Source of the DNA: Symbiodinium natans
Lineage: Eukaryota; Sar; Dinophyceae; Suessiales; Symbiodiniaceae
Direction of reading: 5' to 3'
Assembly (NCBI GenBank): GCA_905221605.1
Contig: CAJNDS010000278.1
Coordinates: forward strand, 115,314-179,313
Length of the DNA stretch: 64,000 nucleotides
Positions within the stretch are counted from its first letter, which is position 1; every line of letters starts with the position of its first letter. The notes below the pieces were generated by a model, which made no database searches, had not been told where the DNA came from, and saw only the letters and a program-made list of their open reading frames with translations. Below are positions 47,101 to 56,080 of this stretch, one piece after another. A program made the translations under genes and the position numbers.

Positions 47101-50100
47101 CCCTGTATTTAGCAAGATGCGCCTTCGACTTGCTAACTTTTGCCTGAACCACACAACCAAAGGGAAGCGTTCTAGTTCGGTGAACTATTTCCTCGTGCAG
47201 CAAATCAATGCTGGTGGTGGAGTCACCGTGGCTCGAGGACCACAGATTGTAACACCTCGACACATAGAACACACAGGCTTGCCACAAGAGACCCCCTAAG
47301 GGAAGCTGGTACTTTCCCAGCTCTGCATCTTGACCAGGGAACTTCTTTAGAGCAATTTGGCGCTCCAAGTCCAACCACACAGCCCAGAAGCCTTGGCGTA
47401 CCGATTCAACTTGTCGTTCTATCGAGCCTTTGGCTTGTGGCCTATATCCTGGAACCACATCAACAATGGTTGCGCTGTGGGGGCAGTTTCGGGACCTACT
47501 CAGTCTTTCTGCCAAAGCAATAATAGATCCTTCTTGATCCATTCGAAACGTCACGGCTTTGCCTACCAGTCCCATCTCACGCAGCACTCTGTTGATGTTA
47601 GCAAGCAATTGTGGATCTTCGAGGTTCGGTGCGGGCAGACTGACAGTATACCTGGAACCCAGGTGTGTCATCAACAGGACTCTTAGCTTGCCGAAAAAGA
47701 AAAAATCAAGACCAACAGTCTGATTCTCTTTTTGAAGACGGCGACGCAAGCGACGCGCGGGGACACGACCCTTCGACGAACAGCATGAGTCACAGTTGGA
47801 ATCATAAGGGAAATGGCCTTGAGCACGATGATGATACAAGGCGGTTGAGGACAACGGAATCCTAAAAGATCCTTCTTCTCCACTGTCCGGTGGTTCCGGT
47901 GGATTCTCTGGAGGCTTGGGGGGTCTTTCAGAAACCTCAGAAGGCTCGTAATCAGGACTTGACGGTGACGGAACTCCTTCGGGGACCCTTGAAGACGAAG
48001 ACCCGGGCTCCCCACCACGAGGAGCTTCCAAATCAAAGGGCTCAGCCTTAGTCCCTTGTCCCGGCACTGGCAGTCCTCTGTGCATCATCCGCAGATGACA
48101 CACTAATGGACTGCTCGCCGGCGGGCTCTCATCATTGCCCTCTTCAACAAGATCAAGCACACCAAGCCAAGCACAAACACTCCCAAGCACACTGCAAGCC
48201 TTGCAAAACAACATGCTCAACATGCAACGTGTACGTGTTTGGGGTTTTGGGGCCTTCCTATGCAAGACAAACTGCTTGTAGCTAGGCACTCGGACCCAGT
48301 GGTCCCCACAGAAGATCCTAACACTGCAGCCCTTCCTGCGCGGCCTCACTCTAAAGACCTTCCGATCCTTTTCTCCAACGGAACACCTTTTAAACTCGAC
48401 AAACAAAATGTGGAACCCCCAAAACACTAGACCACCCAAGAGACTGCAGAAGCCCAAGACGGCCACGATGGCCATGACATCCAGTCCTGGCCCAAGACCA
48501 TTCCTGTATAGGCTGGCGGTGGTTCGGTTGGGGTTGAAGTTAAGGTTCGGGATTTGGTGCGTTTCAAAGGGGTTTCGGGCACAAGCAAGCTCAAGCTCAA
48601 GCAATTCAAGCGGCAAAGCAAGCTCAAACAACTCATGCCTCACATGTGTTTCAAGAAAACGAAACCACGCACTCACATCTTTGTTTTCTTCTCGAAAGGA
48701 AATTCGGTGCGCCGCGTCGGCGTAGTCCAGGACTCCATCCCGAACACAAAAGAAAGCTATGATACATTCCAAGCCGGGCCCACGGCTCTGGATCCCCTTC
48801 ATCCCTTCTTGATCGTCTCTTTTGCGGCAGCCACCACCGCATCGAAGCTGGGGACATTCCCCGAGCTGCTGGAAGATGGGGCTCCTGATTCGGGAACCGT
48901 TGGCATGGAGGGCCCCGAAGCGGGGCGTGGCATCGCCTTTACCGCCGGTGGCGGCGGCGGAAGAACGAACGAGCGCTCCGCGCCCGTCTGTCCAAGACCA
49001 AGAAGAAGGCGGCCGATGGAATCCCCAGGTGGGGCTGTTGAAGCCGGAGAAGGTGGCTCCAGGGGCATGTCCCCGTCGTCGTGGTGGCCCGGAGTTGCAG
49101 CCGAAGTTCCCGGAACCATTGGTGGAGCTGGAGGATCTCGACCACCCATTCCTGCTTGCTTCACCATCGGTGGTGGTGCCGTCTCTGGCGTAGGGAGGCA
49201 AAGGGCCTCTTGGACTGAGATATTGTCCTCCCGGCACTTCAAGCAAAATCTCAGCGCCTCTTCGGGGCCTTCGCCATGGAGGTCTTCGTCGCCCGAAATG
49301 GAGGTGGAGCTCGAATCGTCTGATGTAGACCCACCAGGACCAGCACGGGCCTTCGGCTTCAACCTCCTGCGCGAATCTCGCGCGGCCCTGCGGGCATTGC
49401 TGGCCTCCTTCGACCGTAATGCAGCATCCGTTCGAAGCCTCAAACTCGTAGTGAGCTCGCCCCACGCGACACGTTCGTCGCGATACCGCGTAAAGCGCGG
49501 TCCCTCGAAGAGACGCGGCTCGTGAAGGGCCAACAACGGGCGTTCCCCCGCCTTTGCATTGATAAAGGCGCGCAAGCAGATGAGGAGCCGCTGAAGATAC
49601 CCCATTGCGCTTATGGAGCATTCGCGCTCTCGGCGATCGTTGCGCCCTCCAGCGCCCTTGGTAACGACGCCCAGCCTGTCCATGGCTGACAGGACGTCGT
49701 GGGGCCTCAGCCCCCATTCGAAGAGGCCTTTGCCTTGGAGAAGAAGATGGAGGCGCTCTTCTGCAGCCAAGTCTTGATCCACAGTGGAGGTGGCCACCTC
49801 CCGAAATCTTTTGGGACGGCGACCCTCTTCTTGCACAGGTTCGGGAAGTACCTGTGGTGGATGTGGACCTTCCGGAAACCGCGGAAGCACCGAGTGCCAC
49901 GGAGTCGGGGCTGCATATTCGCTGGGACGAACCAAAGTTGCAGACCCACCAAAGATCTGGCGAGTAATCGCCGGAGACCCCAGCTGCTGCATCACATAGG
50001 CCTCGCCTATGGTCCCGGCCATGGCGAGGGAATCGTAAATGGCACTTGGGTCTGCTGGGGGCCCATAATAATGGGAAAGCTGGGGCATTGGTTCCCCAGG

Positions 50101-52735
50101 CTCGGGGTACAAATGGACCCCAAGCTCGGCAGCCTCGGCAATCCTCCTCCTCATATCGAAAAGCAAAGCATGATGCAAGGCCGTCAGGCGTTGTCCCGGA
50201 ATGGATGGTGGCTGCGTGGTGTCCACCGGAGTAATCCTCGGCACATCGGAATCTCCAATCTCCACGGGGTCCGCCGCAATGGGGCGCCAATGCCCCCAAT
50301 TCTCCCAATTCTCGGAGTCGGTAGGCGAAGGCACCTCCCGATCCGGAGGACGGAAAAGAACTTCCCCCAAGGAAGCCGCTGATGGAACCTCTTTCTCTCC
50401 AATTGGCTCCTGGACCGTCACCTCCTCCAGCGACGGGCCCACCATTGGCGAAACACTCGCCTCTCCACCAACTGGGTCCTCTATCGCAGGCCCAGAGGTT
50501 TGAGAGCCACCCATCATGGAGCGTATTGCTCTCCGAGCAACAAAAGCAAAAGGCTACTAGAACCAAAACACTCAGAGCTCCGGATCTGTTCCTTCGTGCG
50601 CTTCCGAAAGGCGCTCCAATCCCTTGCATAAGCGAAAAACACCCCATGAAAAACATGACGCACCCACGCAAAGCAAGCTCCAAAGCATGTATCTTCCCAA
50701 GGTTCCAAAGCAACATGCTCAAGCAATTCAATCCAAGCTCAAAAATCAAGCGCAAGTTCAAGCCAAACATGTCATGCTGCTTCCTAATCAAGGTCAAGCC
50801 ACACATGTCATGCTGTTTCCTAAGATTTTTGTCGAAAACAAGCTCTTCTTGAGGACTTTCTGGACAACTTGAGGGAACTTTGGGCTTTCCCAGAGGACTT
50901 TCGGGATTGAAGATCTCAGACCTAAACCCTCGAAGGAGAAACGAAAACGGAGTTGAAGACAAAGCGTGTCGGCCACACTGCTCATCATCGAGCTCATCGA
51001 CCTTATGCAGGCTCTTTCCTCCTTTCTTCAAGATGCTCCTGGGAGCGGTCCGCTGTCCTGAGGGGATAGGAACCTCAGATCCTGGCACAACAGTGTCCTT
51101 CAGTGAATCAAGTTCCATGTCTTTAGGCCCCTCCGCCCCTTTCTTGGAGGAGGCTTTAGACTTCTTTCCCCCACTAAACGCCCACCAGGCCCGATTGTGA
51201 CCAACCAACTTGATACTCTTCTTGTTCCCTTTGTACATTCGGGACCCCGTTTTGGACAGATAGGTCTTCCAACCCAATTCCGCCCCACACCATGGAGAGA
51301 GGACGTTAAACCCGACATCAGCCACCAACACCTCCCCGAGTCTCAGAAGAACATCACCGAAGTAGACTTCGATATCGACCACAGACGAAACGTCGATCGA
51401 ACCTCCAGAGGCGTTGAACAGACTGGCTGCCTTGTCGTGTGTCTTCACCACACGAAATCCTGAGATAAACTGGTTGGAAACTATGTGGCACGTAGCCCCA
51501 CTATCAACCAACCAAACATCCCTCGGGCTAACCCCTAGGTGCGAGCACATCTGAGAGAGGTTTCCTCTTTGAGAAAACTTCGAGCCTAAGGCCCCCATTG
51601 AATCTCCAACTACGGTGCCTACCGGCTTCACCTCTTCAGGCGCGTTCAGAACACGAGGAGGAAGAGAAGGTTCGGCCGAAGCTTCCCGCACTCCAGAAAA
51701 ACCCAAAGCCATCAAGGTGGCTTCCCCAGAGTCTGCTTCCGATTCGGGCTCACCCAAGTAACGGCCTTTCCCTTTTCCTTTCTTCTTCTTCGACTTCTCC
51801 TTGCCCTTTCCGCGCCCTTTGGGGCTCTTGTCCCCGTGCGCGCTCCGAGGAGTTCCACCTCCCCGCGGCGTTCCTCCACCTTTGGGAGTTCCCCCACCTT
51901 TGGGATTTCGGTCCCCTTTTCCTTTGTCTTTAGGCTTCTTTCGATCCTTTCCATGGTCGCCCTTGCCTTTGTCCGGACTTCCACCACCACGGGCCTTCTC
52001 ATCCCTTTGCTTCTGCCAGCATTTCTCGGCTTGGTGTCCCCGTTTCCCGCAGTAATCACACAAAGTGTCACTGAGGGATCGAGACGTTCCACCTGGAGCC
52101 TCACACAGTCGAAGCTGTTCTTCGTAGTACTTCAGACTGCTGCACAATGAGTTCCAGTCGTTGCTCTTCCCATGCAAGACAACGTATTGACGAAGCTCGG
52201 TATTCACCGCTTGCAAAAGGATACTGCACCGATCAGCCTCTGACAGAAGAAGTTCAGGGAAATTCGACAGCTTTGCCTCAGACCGAGAAAACTCATCTTC
52301 AAGGTGCCTAATGAGGTCAGTAGGCCGCCGAATATGTTGGCACGTGTGCTGCAACTTCAAACACTGGTCACGCACGAAGACGGCTTCCATGCGGGATACT
52401 ATGCTGTACTGCTGTGTGATGGTGCGCATGGCCTCGTACCCACAGGCACTCAAAGCCTGTCGCTTCGAGCAAGACCGTACCAACTCCAGACCCCTTTCCC
52501 ACTTTGCCAGGGCTTGGGTCAGGTAGTAAAACAGCTTAGCGCTCCGCGCTGCAACTTCCACACTGAGATCCTTCTGGAGTATCTCGTGTTTCACCTTCAC
52601 ACACAGCTGAAGCTCCCGAACGAAAGACTCGTCTTGCAAAGCCAACCACGAGCTCAAAGTCTCCACATAGCCATGCCACGTTTCCACTTCTCGCATGCGT
52701 CCTTTGCTCATGCCTTGATGCTCCAGCAATGGCAA
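44135..52735 (-). CDS. Copia gag-pol polyprotein with C-terminal methyltransferase-like domain
   Basis: One frame of 2,866 codons opens at a TTG; the first ATG (MSKGR) is nine codons in. Domains in order, residues approximate: helical gag (1-215); zinc knuckle CDYCGKRGHQAEKC (226-239); basic Lys/Gly-rich linker; protease with VDSGATCH (about 410); low-complexity linker and embedded region (about 600-1,540); integrase with an HHCC site (about 1,631-1,652, H-x-x-x-x-x-H ... CDSC), then Asp in GLDF (1,673), Asp in RMDQ (1,730) and Glu in SIERQ (1,769); RT with SCDVSVAFMHA (2,168) and YVDD (2,260); RNase H with FTDASW (2,446) and SSAESELAAL (2,480). Beyond it, VELCCEEGSSLS (about 2,652), STPCSAGCG (2,711) and SHEWP (2,768) resemble motifs I, IV and VI of C5 cytosine methyltransferases. 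The catalytic residues look intact. The frame is uninterrupted, so the element may be young. Confidence 0.85.
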   Translation of the reverse strand: MPLLEHQGMSKGRMREVETWHGYVETLSSWLALQDESFVRELQLCVKVKHEILQKDLSVEVAARSAKLFYYLTQALAKWERGLELVRSCSKRQALSACGYEAMRTITQQYSIVSRMEAVFVRDQCLKLQHTCQHIRRPTDLIRHLEDEFSRSEAKLSNFPELLLSEADRCSILLQAVNTELRQYVVLHGKSNDWNSLCSSLKYYEEQLRLCEAPGGTSRSLSDTLCDYCGKRGHQAEKCWQKQRDEKARGGGSPDKGKGDHGKDRKKPKDKGKGDRNPKGGGTPKGGGTPRGGGTPRSAHGDKSPKGRGKGKEKSKKKKGKGKGRYLGEPESEADSGEATLMALGFSGVREASAEPSLPPRVLNAPEEVKPVGTVVGDSMGALGSKFSQRGNLSQMCSHLGVSPRDVWLVDSGATCHIVSNQFISGFRVVKTHDKAASLFNASGGSIDVSSVVDIEVYFGDVLLRLGEVLVADVGFNVLSPWCGAELGWKTYLSKTGSRMYKGNKKSIKLVGHNRAWWAFSGGKKSKASSKKGAEGPKDMELDSLKDTVVPGSEVPIPSGQRTAPRSILKKGGKSLHKVDELDDEQCGRHALSSTPFSFLLRGFRSEIFNPESPLGKPKVPSSCPESPQEELVFDKNLRKQHDMCGLTLIRKQHDMFGLNLRLIFELGLNCLSMLLWNLGKIHALELALRGCVMFFMGCFSLMQGIGAPFGSARRNRSGALSVLVLVAFCFCCSESNTLHDGWLSNLWACDRGPSWWRGECFANGGPVAGGGDGPGANWRERGSISGFLGGSSFPSSGSGGAFAYRLRELGELGALAPHCGGPRGDWRFRCAEDYSGGHHAATIHSGTTPDGLASCFAFRYEEEDCRGCRAWGPFVPRAWGTNAPAFPLLWAPSRPKCHLRFPRHGRDHRRGLCDAAAGVSGDYSPDLWWVCNFGSSQRICSPDSVALGASAVSGRSTSTTGTSRTCARRGSPSQKISGGGHLHCGSRLGCRRAPPSSSPRQRPLRMGAEAPRRPVSHGQAGRRYQGRWRAQRSPRARMLHKRNGVSSAAPHLLARLYQCKGGGTPVVGPSRAASLRGTALYAVSRRTCRVGRAHYEFEASNGCCITVEGGQQCPQGRARFAQEVEAEGPCWSWWVYIRRFELHLHFGRRRPPWRRPRRGAEILLEVPGGQYLSPRGPLPPYARDGTTTDGEASRNGWSRSSSSTNGSGNFGCNSGPPRRRGHAPGATFSGFNSPTWGFHRPPSSWSWTDGRGALVRSSAAATGGKGDATPRFGALHANGSRIRSPIFQQLGECPQLRCGGGCRKRDDQEGMKGIQSRGPGLECIIAFFCVRDGVLDYADAAHRISFREENKDVSAWFRFLETHVRHELFELALPLELLELELACARNPFETHQIPNLNFNPNRTTASLYRNGLGPGLDVMAIVAVLGFCSLLGGLVFWGFHILFVEFKRCSVGEKDRKVFRVRPRRKGCSVRIFCGDHWVRVPSYKQFVLHRKAPKPQTRTRCMLSMLFCKACSVLGSVCAWLGVLDLVEEGNDESPPASSPLVCHLRMMHRGLPVPGQGTKAEPFDLEAPRGGEPGSSSSRVPEGVPSPSSPDYEPSEVSERPPKPPENPPEPPDSGEEGSFRIPLSSTALYHHRAQGHFPYDSNCDSCCSSKGRVPARRLRRRLQKENQTVGLDFFFFGKLRVLLMTHLGSRYTVSLPAPNLEDPQLLANINRVLREMGLVGKAVTFRMDQEGSIIALAERLSRSRNCPHSATIVDVVPGYRPQAKGSIERQVESVRQGFWAVWLDLERQIALKKFPGQDAELGKYQLPLGGLLWQACVFYVSRCYNLWSSSHGDSTTSIDLLHEEIVHRTRTLPFGCVVQAKVSKSKAHLAKYRGAKTVKAVYLGPVNARGGGIFAAPFGSTEIDVFPTGRIVDGACEVGTVEGLAVAQSLVLDGKDPERPVLYEPEGVDDGNGPEDEVMEGGVGPLNEEDEEMIADDTYAPVSAPAEEGEAGILPDEGENMEDMEIDWLTNHLLESLYRGPDLRATSQEVADSFTLKFGGSRVKCQVPRNAVSETSGEQLDPSLLYASMKLELEELESFGVGKVISEDEARKSARESGRRVLTSRWVNTVKRKGLYRSRLVVRDYASMGGTTLSEGIYSPTTSLEGLRLLLALLCRRGSVLSCDVSVAFMHAAVSRPEYVELPSNVSFADSKIPQKAGNKKVYLRLHKAMNGLRSAPLSWYKELSSHLEESGFSPSLDPTIYRRKTSKGLTLVLFYVDDLLIYSEDPSEGKKVFEDLQKRYKLKLTGELHENCAGEVSFLGRRIFRNKGEKRVYFGLDAKYLDSCCEEYGITKPNPKLPSLEKRYSDLIKKGQTEKISPAAHEKYRRTLGRLAWAALSRPDLQFCCGFLGRHQSAPDEAAETCMRDVLKWVKGLPHKVQVFPSTREILEDDADPQAVSCFTDASWSLNSVSGGVITWENCCLKTFSRKQSTTALSSAESELAALTEIAREGLYIALLTETILEGIPKDRETGYYLLKGYSDSESAVSISKMGTLLRKVRHIELRAAFLQELVQLGRFTIEHIPGAVNPADALTKSPTNDSLVSLCEACGLIPEPVHWKEKDSGTSVSVTFKEPNKPADEVCELNVPVSWRAAAEKVARNQASYVVVELCCEEGSSLSKACSKNPRIAYFGVTKQVDLLSENGYQLLKEVFSVLLQEGVKVYAHLSTPCSAGCGLRHLRFRKGGQSYARWRESLLVHKRSWRRIWNLLRPYANCPRLLLSHEWPARSDLWNETVFRSVSQRLGLAKGCVVDRCCFEKGSERAWKRWWFCSNSSNFINSMARNRCDESHQHIHLQLPASGVYPELLGEEMLKGARRAMEEDRT
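48799..50517 (-). CDS. Embedded 572-codon ORF of unknown function inside gag-pol
   Basis: It starts at tandem ATGs (MMGGSQTSG) and lies in a different frame from gag-pol, entirely within its protease-integrase spacer. The peptide reads like a real protein: an acidic Pro/Ser/Glu-rich N-terminus, a middle part with YYGPPADPSAIYDSLAMAG and IGEAYVMQQLG, a helical segment near 290-330 (SAMGYLQRLLICLRAFINA), an Arg/Ala-rich basic stretch (NARRAARDSRRRLKPKAR, near 370-390), a CxxC (FCLKC), and a Pro-rich C-terminus. The gag-pol frame over the same bases gives a Gly/Ser/Arg-rich, shadow-like peptide. I recognise no family. It may be a captured gene, the remnant of a nested element, or an intron-borne ORF. 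On both sides the DNA turns to GCTTGAGCTTG-rich sequence that may be its own flanks. Confidence 0.55.
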   Translation of the reverse strand: MMGGSQTSGPAIEDPVGGEASVSPMVGPSLEEVTVQEPIGEKEVPSAASLGEVLFRPPDREVPSPTDSENWENWGHWRPIAADPVEIGDSDVPRITPVDTTQPPSIPGQRLTALHHALLFDMRRRIAEAAELGVHLYPEPGEPMPQLSHYYGPPADPSAIYDSLAMAGTIGEAYVMQQLGSPAITRQIFGGSATLVRPSEYAAPTPWHSVLPRFPEGPHPPQVLPEPVQEEGRRPKRFREVATSTVDQDLAAEERLHLLLQGKGLFEWGLRPHDVLSAMDRLGVVTKGAGGRNDRRERECSISAMGYLQRLLICLRAFINAKAGERPLLALHEPRLFEGPRFTRYRDERVAWGELTTSLRLRTDAALRSKEASNARRAARDSRRRLKPKARAGPGGSTSDDSSSTSISGDEDLHGEGPEEALRFCLKCREDNISVQEALCLPTPETAPPPMVKQAGMGGRDPPAPPMVPGTSAATPGHHDDGDMPLEPPSPASTAPPGDSIGRLLLGLGQTGAERSFVLPPPPPAVKAMPRPASGPSMPTVPESGAPSSSSSGNVPSFDAVVAAAKETIKKG

Positions 52736-52744
52736 AGGCGGTAG

Positions 52745-52880
52745 TTACTTCTCCGCTCGGTTCTGAAGAGTGGACCCACCACTGAAAGAAGTAGACGAAG
52801 ACGACCCCGTCGCTGCTGTGGCACCAGGTCCCGAAAACGGGTCGGCAGTCTTGGCTTTAGCAGCTTCAGCAACCAACTTA
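52745..52880 (-). other. Upstream frame joined to gag-pol except for one TAA
   Basis: A coding-like stretch (KLVAEAAKAKTADPFSG, then a Ser/Thr/Gly-rich tail ending NRAEK) is in the same frame as gag-pol and ends at a TAA at 52,745. After it come LPPLPLLEHQG and the gag Met. This suggests that the polyprotein once began further upstream and has gained a nonsense codon, or that a short leader ORF is present. Further upstream the frame runs into a (CA)n repeat. Confidence 0.45.
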
Positions 52881-52897
52881 GCAGAACCCACACATAC

Positions 52898-52925
52898 ACT
52901 TACACACACACACACACACATCCAC
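52898..52925 (+). repeat. (CA)n microsatellite upstream of the copia element
   Basis: About ten to twelve CA units lie just upstream (minus-strand sense) of the gag region. Confidence 0.85.
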
Positions 52926-52959
52926 AACACTCTTGTACATGCACACACAGAAAAACAGC

Positions 52960-53055
52960 CAAAAACCACAAGTTAACATTAGTAAAAACTGCAGCTTGGA
53001 AAAGTTCAATGCTTTGAAACAAGTGTTGTTAAAGCCTCTGACAGTGCTGTTGGCC
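52960..53055 (+). repeat. Inverted-repeat copy A (partner at 62.57-62.66 kb)
   Basis: About 90 bp containing CTGCAGCTTGGAAAAGTTC and GCTTTGAAACAAGTGTT recur in inverse orientation at about 62,565-62,655. The reading NTCFKALNFSKLQF is shared by both copies on the corresponding strand. This may mean a shared coding ancestry or simply recent duplication. Confidence 0.75.
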
Positions 53056-53059
53056 GCAA

Positions 53060-53215
53060 CAAAGTGTCGCATATCTTCCCTGTAGGCCCTATACGACGTG
53101 GCAAGATAAATTTCCGGTGAGAGCACTTCTGGAAGGAAAACCTGCCGTAACAAAGTGTCGCACATCTTCTCTCTGTGCCCTATACAACGTGGCAAGACGA
53201 TTTCCGGCGAGAGCA
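53060..53215 (+). repeat. Two monomers of the ~90-bp satellite
   Basis: Two units with CTATACGACGTGGCAAGA, GAGAGCACTTCTGGAAGG and CCTGCCGTAACAAAGTG match the array at 39-40 kb in the same orientation. They lie on the other side of the copia and FNIP regions from the main array. Confidence 0.88.
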
Positions 53216-55500
53216 GTTCAGGCGTTTGGGCAGAGGCTTTGCCGATGACCACTGCGGGCGGACCTTGGTAGGCAAAGCTTGGCAGGGCTATGCGTTGCCT
53301 GAACGGGCCTTGATGCGTAAGAAAGGCAGGCTGAATGGGCATGTTGGCCTGGCGTTCGACAGGCATGACTGCAACCTAGTTCAGCAACAAAGGGCAGTAT
53401 GCCACAAGGCTAAAGTAAGGCGGTAACTGGTGATGTGCAAGAAGTCGACGCCGAGCTTGAAGGGGAAGTACCTGGAGGCAGGGGCAGGTGCCCACGCCCA
53501 CGTGGTTGCCCTACACGGCCTACCCGCACAGGCGCTCATGCCTCAGATCGCCCAGGTCAGGCACCTTTTCTGCCTTAGCAACATACTTGCATGCATCTGG
53601 GCCCACATCAGCCCACAGGATGCCATGACCTACCGCGCAAACATGCCCATCCGCGGATGATGGGCGCTACGACTACGTGTGCACTTGGGACCAGCTGGTC
53701 ATCTGCATGAGGGGAGACTGGCTCTTTTTGCACAGCCTGTCCGAGATGACTACTCTGCGCCTTGTGCTGGCTCCGAACCAGGCCCAGAGGACACCACGCC
53801 CCCCGTCCGTTTCGGGGCCTGCATCGCGCCTCCTACTGCAGAGGCCTCTGCGTCTGGAGCTGTGAGGCACACTCTTCTTGAGCCTCTGGTTTGCCTCTAC
53901 AATGGATGCGCACATGGGCCCCGCCGAGCCCCATCCTGGAGCTATGAGATCCCCTCTTGGAGCCTCCAGCTCAACAACTACAATGGATGAGCCTACGGGC
54001 CCCGCCGCGCACCTTCCAGGTCCCAGCAAACAGTCTAGCCCATGCCTCTCAGCCCAAGAGCCCAGTCTTTCAAACCTGCCCCTGGAATGTCCAGGATTGG
54101 AGTGGCACCGAGGACAGCAGTGACACATGCCCAGATGCCTCGGCGTCCTCAGCACAGGAGCCTTTCGCGCACAGCTTCGCGCTTGCCCAGGTCAGACTGC
54201 CTCATCAGGTCAGGCCACCTGCAACTGCGCCTCTGCAGCATCAGCCTAATAATAGCCCTAAACTGCCTGCCCACCCTAATCCGCCCACACCCTGCCTGGC
54301 CTAAGCCGAAGCCCGCCGCCCCAAGCACTTGCTGGCCAATGCCGGCTCCATGCTGCCTCCGCTGCCCGCAGGCCCCAGGTTCATACAGCACCAAGTCTTC
54401 GTCGTGCCCATGCAGAGCTTTTGCTTCCGCTATCAAAATCGCACATGCCGCCGACAGTGCGCGTTACGCATGCCAGCACTACAACGAGGGGCGGGTCCAG
54501 GAGCTGGGTACACACAAAAAGAGGGGGCGGGGCTGGGTATTGGCTGTGTGAGGTTTCGCAAGGCGGTTTGCATGTCGCATGCGACAGAATGGCGTGTGCA
54601 CCGGCTGGGCATGTGCAAAGGCTAGGCAAGGAGGTGATTGGCAGACCGCCAAGTACCAGCGGGCATCGGCAGCGGACCACCAGTCGATGGCTGGGCAGGC
54701 AGACCGAAACAGCAGGGTTACGGGGCCTGGAGGCTCTAGAAAGCACTAAGAGCGTGGAAGGCAAAGCTGAAGGTCCCACCTAGGGGTTAGGTCAAGGCCA
54801 GCTGTGAGCCAGAGATGCTCCAGCTGTGCAGGGCATGCTTAGGCAAATGGAAAATGGCGGTGCATAATTCGCTTGTGGGAAAACACACGGGAACAAAAAA
54901 CCCGAAGCCTTCAATTCTACTTCTCCTCTTGTCCAATCCACTCCATTCGTCGTACCTCAGTCAATCAGGCTTCACGAATTTCAGACACAACCTTAGCTTT
55001 ACTCAGGGTCAACGCGTGTCGTCTTGGCTATTTGCAATCACAAAACGCTCCTACCAGACTTCAAGCAAATCACACAATCCTACCAAAACTCAATCACTCA
55101 CAGCAGTCACAACAAAATTCTCTTCCTTAACGGGTACGTTCTTAGGCAAAACAATCTACCAGGCTTCTCAAGCGACTTTACAGCAAAAACGAACTTTGTA
55201 CAACCCTACCTTACTTGTAGTCAATAAGCAGGCTTTAAAGCCGAAGCTTCGTTATCATGAAATTTTCAAAGGTCACTTTCTGTACAATATCAAACTGTTA
55301 TGTAAACTACCAAACACATGACTGTTCAATCAAGGGTCTTGACCACACTACAATACAAGCATACAACTGTCGCTCTCGCTCAGCAATCTTTAATGTCACT
55401 TGGGCTGAGCCAATCTTGAGCCTTGAGCCAATGCATCATGGACTTCTCTGTCAGTGTTGCATGTTGTTCATGCAATGGACACATGTGCAGGAAGTAAAGC
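53216..55500. other. No gene recognised
   Basis: GC-rich sequence to about 54.8 kb with overlapping ORFs up to 169 codons on both strands, none with a named motif. A small duplication of CTACAATGGATG followed by GGGCCCCGCCG occurs near 53.9 and 53.98 kb. From 54.8 to 55.5 kb the DNA is AT-richer and holds a 168-codon plus-strand ORF that I cannot assign and do not call as a gene. Confidence 0.5.
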
Positions 55501-55504
55501 TCAA

Positions 55505-56080
55505 TCCCAACTTAAGCCCCCCCCCCCCCTGAAGCCTCCCTTAAGGCTCCCCCTAAGCCCCTCTTAAGCCCTCTCCTTAAGCCCCCCCCCCTCAAAGCTC
55601 CCCTTGAAGCCTCCCTTTAAGCCCCCTTTAAGCCCCCCTGTTGGCCCCTTTTACCCCTTTAAAGCTCTCTCAGCTCAGAGCCCTCTTTGGGTCCCTCCGT
55701 CTCAAGGGGCTTAAAGGGGGGAGAGCTTTAAGCTCCTCTTTTCAAGTCTCTCTTTTTGAAGCCCCCTTAAAGGCTTCTCCAAGCTTCCCTCCAAAACCGC
55801 CAAGCCTCGCTCTTGCTGGCCTTCGACGGAGAGTTAAGGAGCAGTTTAAAAGGTCTGATACTTTCTTAGATCTTTTGTAAAGGGTTGAGGCAGCAGTTTA
55901 AGAGGTCTAATCTTGCTGGTCTTTTGTGGAGGGTTTGGTTAGCAGTTCAAAACTGAGAAGCTAAACCTGCAACTACAGTGGAGAATTTGGACAGCAGTTC
56001 AAAAAGGCCGAGCATTGTGTTTGCAATGGATTGCATTCTTCAGCCTCCAATTGCTTCAGCCGGGCAAACTTGCGTGGAAG
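55505..56080 (+). repeat. Left arm of a large diverged inverted repeat
   Basis: The order is a C-rich run of CCCCCTTAAGCC-type units, two or three copies of a unit with GCAGTTTAAGAGGTCTAAT, then GCATTGTGTTTGCA and CCGGGCAAACTTGCGTGGAAG. The complement of the same elements appears in mirrored order from 64,000 back to about 63,200. The arms are homologous but much diverged. Confidence 0.7.

Larger units (their letters stand above)
44135..52900 (-). mobile_element. Ty1/copia-type LTR retrotransposon (LTRs not identified)
   Basis: The domain order gag knuckle, protease, integrase, reverse transcriptase, RNase H, with integrase before RT, defines Ty1/copia. The core spans about 8.7 kb on the minus strand. 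Two features depart from the textbook element: a C-terminal extension of about 300 residues beyond RNase H, and about 2.8 kb between protease and integrase that holds a separate ORF. No flanking LTR pair, primer-binding site or polypurine tract could be recognised by eye. The element may be truncated at its ends, or its LTRs may be too diverged or short to see. Confidence 0.85.

Noticed and set aside
48554-49525. 323-codon plus-strand ORF opposite the embedded ORF
   Set aside because: It is antisense to a longer ATG-started ORF in GC-rich DNA and looks like a Gly/Arg/Ser-rich shadow.
54815-55321. 168-codon plus-strand ORF
   Set aside because: Its composition (Ser/Thr/Gln/Lys-rich, no motif) and lack of any recognisable feature do not support a gene call.
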